Below, piece after piece: positions 57,960-64,000 of a DNA stretch of 64,000 nt. Each line of letters starts with the position of its first letter. The stretch's first letter is position 1. Source of the stretch: Melastoma dodecandrum (lineage: Eukaryota; Streptophyta; Magnoliopsida; Myrtales; Melastomataceae); the NCBI GenBank assembly GCA_029817715.1, contig JARUPY010000537.1, positions 3,122,638 to 3,186,637 on the forward strand, written 5' to 3'. The notes beneath the pieces were generated by a model. It was not told where the DNA came from, searched no databases, and was given only the letters and a program-made list of their open reading frames with translations. A program made the position numbers and the translations under genes.

Positions 57960-60900
57960 AGCAACACTAGTGTACCCAACCGGCGACGCAGCCACAGCCA
58001 CCGCCACCGCCACCGCCACCTCCACCTCCCTCTCTCCCTCCCTTGTCTTTTGATGCTCCAGCCGGCCGCCAGCGTCGGCGGCGGCGGCCTCATCGTTACA
58101 TGGATCTCCGTCGTCGGGGCTAGCACTGGCGGCGGCGGGCGGATCTCCTCTCTGATCGGCGGCGGCGGGGCCAGCGGAGGAGGAGGTTTCTGGTCTTCGT
58201 CGGCCGGTTCCAATGTTGGTCTAGCCGTCGCCGTCACGGCCATGGCTGGGATCGCCTTGGCCGCTACCCTCGTCTACTCTCGTAGGTAAAGAACATTTCT
58301 CCTATCAAAGAAGATGTTGGTTGTTTGATTCCTCGGTGTTGTTGTTGGTGTTGATGTCGAATCGGTTTGAGAAGTAAACCCTAGTGGAATTCGGGAGAGG
58401 AGAGTGTGCTTGTGTGTGTACTTGTGTCTAGATGCTGACCGAGCCAAGGAAGGAACAATCCTTAATGGGATCTTTAAGGAGAACCAATACATGTCTAATT
58501 CTTTAACATTGACGTCATTGTCGAGTAATTCTAGGTCGTAGTCACCATCTAGTAATTCTGTAAGTAATTATGCTGTTTACTGGGTTGGTTGTAGCAGCGA
58601 GATAAAGAGAGTTTTAAATCCGATTGTAGGCTGAATTTTTTAATTTTGATTATCCATGTTGACATTTCCACTGCTCTCCGGTGATGATAATTATGTTCCT
58701 TAGTATTTTCTCGTCATGTATTTTGTTTCTGACATCATTGCGTGTGTACAAGACCATGCTTTTTTATTCATTTTTCTTTATCAAATGCATACCTTTTTCT
58801 ACCACACTAGCCAGGATAGGTTGATATGATATGATGTGAATTCTCCTTTCATTTTCTTGTTTTTTTTTTCTGACTCTCGCAATCGGTTTTCCTCTTTCAG
58901 AGGAACTATGAAATCTCCCTGGTCATGTGGAAGAAGAAAACATGCCCTCTTGCCTAAACAGTGGAGGAGTCTGTTTGGACCAGATGGTAAACTCTCTGAT
59001 GGTTGTGTTAAGTTTTCTACTTGGAGTGTGTGTATTCATTCTGTGTTTCTCCTGGTGATAATTCTCTGCAGTTCTTCTTGGTAGTTCTGGATTGCCTTTC
59101 TAGAGTGCTTTTCTTGTTATAGAAAAGGGATTCATTCTTCCTTTATGATTACAAGCCTTTGGAACGATAATCATCTCCCCTGGCCGATTAATGCAAATAT
59201 TTTGCTATCAGGCCTTGAACTGTTAATGTAGTTTATCATAGAAGCACTTTTTCCTGCTCAATGCTTGCCCTTTGATCGATTGATCTGAAACTCAGTGGAG
59301 ATGGTAAATTAGTATAATTAGAGGTACTGTTGAGGTGGATCCATTAACATCGGAGTTAAACACTGTTAGAAGGTGTGGCTATCCCCAAAATATAGTACGT
59401 AAATCACAATGTGGATGAAATTCCTTCGAAACATTTTCACATAATGAACAACCCATGGTACTATCAAACTTCAAAAGATGCAGTGTCATTATCGGAGACA
59501 CTGTGTCCATTTCTTTCCAGATTGGCCACCAAATTCAAAATGGTGAGGCTTTACAAAGCTTCTACTCAGTGAATTCAAGTAATTTTGAAGACCAAGGTTC
59601 TGCTAGATCTATTCAACCATTATTTTGGAATAACTATGAGGAGTTCGCCTAGTTGTCGGGACCAGTGAGGATAGTAAGATAGTTTGATGAAAAACTTAGC
59701 ATCTCTTGTAACTCTTTATGTGACTTGCTGCTAGTATTTCGAGAGCGTGGCTTCCGAAATTTTAATAATGGGTTATCTCCTTGTGAAACTGCTGCCCAGT
59801 AACTTATGATATCACCGTGCCATATGTATCTTCTTAGGTTTTCATATGAATCTTTACACAGTTTGTAAATCAGATAAATTAAACTATGAGAACATTAGGC
59901 AAACTGCATCTTCCTTCGTGAGTACAAAGTAACAAACTTAATATCCTTTTTTGGGTTTTTTTTTTGGGGCGGGGGGGGGGGGGGGGGGGGGTGGGGTGTT
60001 TGCTCAACCAGTTCACTGAGCCCCTACTTAGTCGTAATTCTTGCAATTTGAGATTAGTGTAGTTCAAAATCGTAATCAAATAAGATACAAGGAAAGCTTT
60101 GGGCAATGTTTACCATGATCATGGGAATGTCATTGCTTTTTAAATCAGAATGAGAACCCAATCCCCTTTGCTCTGCTTCTCCCACTTTTCTTGGTCAAAC
60201 TTTAGCTGGTATGCTTATCTAATTCATCTCCCTTACTACTCTTATATTGGAGAGAAGATGTCCAGACCCTGGGCTTGTCATCCATAGTTTATCTCTTTTA
60301 TTTTCCTTTCTTTTGTGTTGATTTGGATTGTTGAATCTATTCTCCCATATAATTTTCTTGGGCGTCTTTGGTTGTGCTGCAGAGATTTAAAATGTGGTGT
60401 AATTCAAGTGTGAACTCTTAAAGTGATTATCATGTAACAATCTTATCGAATTCAAACTCTTGCTGGTTCCACCTTTTGATTTCATTTCGAAATATTTTTC
60501 AAGAACGCTCCACTGAAGGTGTTTTAATCGAAAGAATGCCCCTTGGACTATGTTGTGTAGTGTTTCTATCAACTCGTTTATATTCTCATATTTCTTTTCA
60601 CTCTGATTGCTCTATGTATATATTTGTTTGATCTTGCTGATATAATTGTGTTGTAGCTTGTTAATTCTTTGGTTGTTTTGTTCCTTTTCAGATATGATTT
60701 GAATAGTTCTAAAGAAGAAAGGGATAGTATGAGACTTCAAAATAGGTATTACTTTTGTTGCTTTTCATTTCTTAATCAGTATCCGCGTTATATAGGAATT
60801 GACTAATGTTCATCATGTGCCTTGCCCTTTAGACAAGAGTACGAAGATTTGAGGAAAGAATGTCATAAACTTCTTAGACTATAAGGAAGAACTCGAATCC

Positions 60901-61294
60901 GAAAGAGGACCGTGGAGATAACAACATGGAAGGATCAATTTTAGTCAGGTTTTGAATTCTATCGTGGTGGAAGACGATGCAAGTTCAAGAAGATCTTGTT
61001 CGTTGGAGAAGGAAGCTCTGTCATCCTTCCCAACAAAGGGTCAGGCTTGCTATGAGGTCCTCCAGTCATCCAATTCATTGGCGCATTAAGTGCGCCAACA
61101 CGGAGCCTGCAGCTGTGGCAGACATACCTGGAGATCACAAATTGGATACTTCGGTGAACAATACAGGGGAGCATTTGCAAAAGAATGGGAATCATGATTT
61201 TCAGAGAGAAGATATGGTGGAAAGAAATATGGAGAAGCCTGAAAATCAGGCACGTCAACCTGTAAGTACAGGAACTGATTTGGCATGTGGATAA
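57960..61294 (+). pseudogene. TBC-domain RabGAP, 5' part, copy 2
   Basis: Exon 1 ends at 58285 (GGGGRISSLIGGGGASGGGG.., GLAVAVTAMAGIALAATLVYSRR), starting perhaps at ATG 58053. Exon 2 starts 58901 (GTMKSPWSCGRRKH.., LFGPDGKLSDG), but after VKF a deletion near 59015 joins it to the end of exon 3 (CTTGGAGTGTG), removing GVDPSIRAEVWPF and the intron between. Exon 4 is 60692-60745 (YDLNSSKEERDSMRLQNR). Exon 5 starts 60833 (QEYEDLRKECHKLLR), with a stop at 60882-60884 from a likely one-base loss. Coding-like sequence continues to about 61294 (VEDDASSRRSCSLEKEALSS in one frame). The remaining TBC domain is not in the window. Confidence 0.8.
59971..59991. repeat. 21-base poly-G run
   Basis: In the long intron of TBC copy 2, preceded by a T run. 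Same length as the run at 40318. Confidence 0.9.
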
Positions 61295-61299
61295 AAAGA

Positions 61300-62130
61300 A
61301 AGTGCGAAGCAACTCACGCTCCTCATATGGTGCGGAAAGAACACGAACGACAAACTCAAAGCAAAATCAACCGAATGCTATTTGTCTCACTACTATTCTA
61401 CATTTATACGCTATTATGCTAACTAACAATGTCGACTTCTTCTATTTGTAACTATTCAAATGAATTTAAATTAGGCTAGCAGTTTCATGGGCATTGTATT
61501 GCGGTAGATGGAAAATATCTTGACGTAGAACAATGGATGTAATCTGTTAGTGTAACAATCATATTGATCACGAAAAATTGTTTCTAAATTGCGACCGAAT
61601 TACGTCTATCATGTTACATAGGGAACCAATTAGAGATTGATTGATTGCGTCCCAGCAAGTAACATTGTGTAACCTTTTGTAAAAGGAAATAATCCTCGAT
61701 CTATTTACTAATCAAGTTGATTTCATCCAAATGTCAGTACGTATGTACCTAGACATTATCACTAATGAAAAGGTTTAAAGAGGTTCATCCATATCATATT
61801 ATAAATGAATGGAGACGTTCTTTAACCTACAGCCGATCATTATATAACCTTACAAGATGAGAAATATATTGTTCCCAGAAAATGGAAAGATATGATCTCG
61901 CCATTTATTTTGATTAGAAATTCATATCTAATTAATACTAATCAAATAAGAAATGATCAACAATTTCATCCTTCTCGATGATGACAAAACCTCCTCTCAT
62001 TGAGGGAAATTATTTTTGCAAAGTACTCTTTAACTCCCCCTAAATAGCTGTCACTCCGTCGCCGAACAGGGTGTTGCACACGAGGTTGCCTAGTTGAGTA
62101 TTGTTGGGCCACGAAAGGTGAATGCAGTGA
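61300..62130. other. intergenic, no gene supported
   Basis: AT-rich, no ORF of note, no paralogue in the window. Confidence 0.4.
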
Positions 62131-62139
62131 TCTTGTACA

Positions 62140-62812
62140 TTAGTTTGTAATATTTTTTTTAGTAAATTAGTTCCGGGGGAAAAATAGTAATTTCATAATG
62201 ACCGTAGGTTAGTAATTATTTTCGGGTTTTACTGTTCGGATTAGTAATTTACTAAAATAATTTGAAATACATTACCAAATTTTGTTAAAAATCCACGAAG
62301 AAATTAGTATAGAATTACGAAACTAGTACAACTTTCCAAATACTTTTACTAATTTAAACAATGTTTTAGTAAATATCACGAAAAAATTAGTAAATTATTA
62401 CTAATTTTGGTCAAATATTACAAATAAAATTTAGTACTTTTTACTAAAAATGAACAGTAAAATATTAGTAAATTTACTAAACAAAAAGTAATAAATCGGA
62501 TGAAAAAACAAAATTTTTACGAACAAAATTAGTAATCGTTTACTAAGAAAGTAAAGTTTTCGTAAAAGTTACTAAAAATAAGATGATTTCTCTTAGTAAA
62601 TCATTACTAAAACTAATGCGGATATTATTTGGAAAAATTAGGTAAAATTACTAAATGTGAATTAATAAAATTTACTAAATATGAGATGTAAAAATAGTAA
62701 AGTTTACAAAATGTTTTACGAATTTTGTGGTCGTTTTACTAAAAAAATGATTTTTAGTAAATTTTACTAAAAACAAAACTGAATTTAGTAAAGTACGTAA
62801 CGGTTACGTGCA
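62140..62812. repeat. TTAGTAA/TTACTAA inverted-word island
   Basis: Over about 670 bases the words ttagtaa, agtaaatt and their complements ttactaa, aatttact recur dozens of times, often as complete palindromes such as tttagtaaattttactaaa-like pairs. The right edge is a compact palindromic block, taacggt-tacgtgcacgt-accgtta, near 62797. No ORF. Confidence 0.7.
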
Positions 62813-62814
62813 CG

Positions 62815-64000
62815 TACCGTTAGCCGCTTCCCTCAATCACAATATGTAATTCCATCCTTTGTTGTATCTCGGGCTCCATCAAGCTGGTAACTCATGGGCT
62901 GGCTGGCTGGCCGGTGCCTTCTGGGCTCGGGGCTCAAATTGCTGTCTAACAACTCAGTAGGTGTACTTGTTCTCCGGTTTCGTGGTTTCTCTCAAGGAAG
63001 AAGGTTAGTACCTCCATTTATTGAAATTTATTTTCAATGTTTCTCTCAAGGTTGAAGACTAACAACTCATTTGATTGAAACATTTTTTTTATTGTTATTC
63101 TGCCCCCGTGTTTGTTAGCAACCACAATCTCCACCAGACAACCAAACCTTGTGCTTGTGTTGCCAAATATTCTCCACGTGTTTGCTAGTCAACGGCATGT
63201 GACAACCACAGTGAGAGTCAAATGACATGAAAAGATAGTAAGGTTGGCGAGACATCTGAGAATGACTCTATAAACCGAGGAGAATCGAATGATGTATCTA
63301 CTTGTATCTAAAATGTTGAGATCCAAAGGTATGAGTAACGCTGACATGGAGACCCTCCATCACCCCGTTTGGAGATCATCCCTCATTTATACCATAGATG
63401 CTGTAGTTCTTATTAGAGAAATCTGGATTTGAGGAAAGAATCTTCAACGGAAGAGAACAAGAAATCATAACAAATAGTTCCTTGGATGAACGAAAATGCT
63501 GAACCAGAATCATAACAAGCCAGAGTATCCAGAAATCATACAAACTGATTTTATTCAACATTTGAATCTGAAAAAAGAGTAATTAGTTTCTTATAACTAA
63601 GATATTCCAAGATCAGATAAAGCATTTAACTGACTTAGGCCCAGTACGTTTCCTTAGGACCGTCGCAAGATCCTGCAACTCACCGTGTAAATCAGGCTAA
63701 CAAAGTTTAAAGCCCTTGAGTGTGATGGCTGGAATTGGAACCAAGGATAGCTATGAAAATAATTTAACCAAAGGTGAATAATAAATCACCCCGAATGACA
63801 AAAAAAAAGAGAAAAATTACGTGGGTATGGGGTTTTAAGAAATGGGTTGTTTCTTACTAGGCCATAGGTCCCTAATAAGATGGGACTATGGATAAACCCA
63901 TACATCATTTGGTACCAGGCTTTTAAGTATGTCCGTAGCTTAATTTCAGCTGATTGTAGATGTCGCATGAATTCTGTCATTCACCTAGAAGAAAGTAGCA
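62815..64000. other. intergenic, no gene supported
   Basis: Short ORFs (63561-63376 and 63980-63786, minus) without recognisable content. Confidence 0.4.

Noticed and set aside
57899..58243. Proline-rich minus-strand ORF overlapping TBC exon 1 (also at 43020-43355)
   Set aside because: It is the antisense of the glycine/alanine-rich exon 1, and the plus strand has splice signals and a recognisable protein family.

Overview
This is nuclear DNA from a flowering plant, most likely a eudicot. It is AT-rich with long non-coding stretches, has spliced genes with GT..AG introns, CC-NBS-LRR (CNL) resistance genes of the RPP13-like-1 type, plant-type Ty1/copia and Ty3/gypsy elements and a Mutator-like element. 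I cannot name the species. There are no bacterial operons, tRNA, rRNA or CRISPR arrays.

The window is a decayed, repeatedly duplicated disease-resistance cluster. Two gene types alternate. (1) CNL genes or pieces, all on the minus strand: A (2762-4105), B (19471-21719), C (24508-24923), D (27331-28257), E (35103-40290) and F (50277-52696), plus a 45-bp relic near base 172. All look broken. (2) Copies of a small secreted cysteine-rich peptide gene (CRP), all on the plus strand, near 719, 1928, 5390, 7603, 24016, 24924, 28258, 32767 and 33982. Only the copy at 24016-24470 keeps a full reading frame: signal peptide, 113-bp intron and twelve cysteines in four C-x3-C-x3/4-C modules. Where both neighbours survive, the CRP gene and the CNL gene point tail to tail (2386/2762 and 34451/35087). 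The ancestral unit therefore appears to be a convergent CRP-CNL pair.

The right half (40.3-61.3 kb) holds a second duplicated block: the CNL upstream flank, a minus-strand sequence of unknown function (40.7-41.4 kb, 56.6-57.3 kb), an exon-like sequence, and the 5' exons of a plus-strand TBC-domain RabGAP gene (43.1-44.35 kb, 57.96-61.3 kb). Both TBC copies are broken. The first was entered by a Ty3/gypsy element (44354-50258) and lies beside the truncated end of CNL F.

Mobile DNA: a Mutator-like element with ~300-bp inverted repeats and a 9-bp target duplication (5630-7066); a foldback element (10094-10586); a copia element with most of gag missing (28910-32594); a 1294-bp solo LTR sitting exactly in the LRR region of CNL E with a CCTCA duplication (35655-36948); and the young gypsy element, whose polyprotein frame is broken only by three stop codons. 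Three stretches built from a short word and its reverse complement (4.64-4.80, 41.89-42.26 and 62.14-62.81 kb) are not explained by any feature I recognise.

Long parts (7.8-10.1, 11.4-15.0, 16.3-18.4, 21.7-23.4, 25.8-27.3, 53.1-56.3, 61.3-64.0 kb) show no gene I can support.
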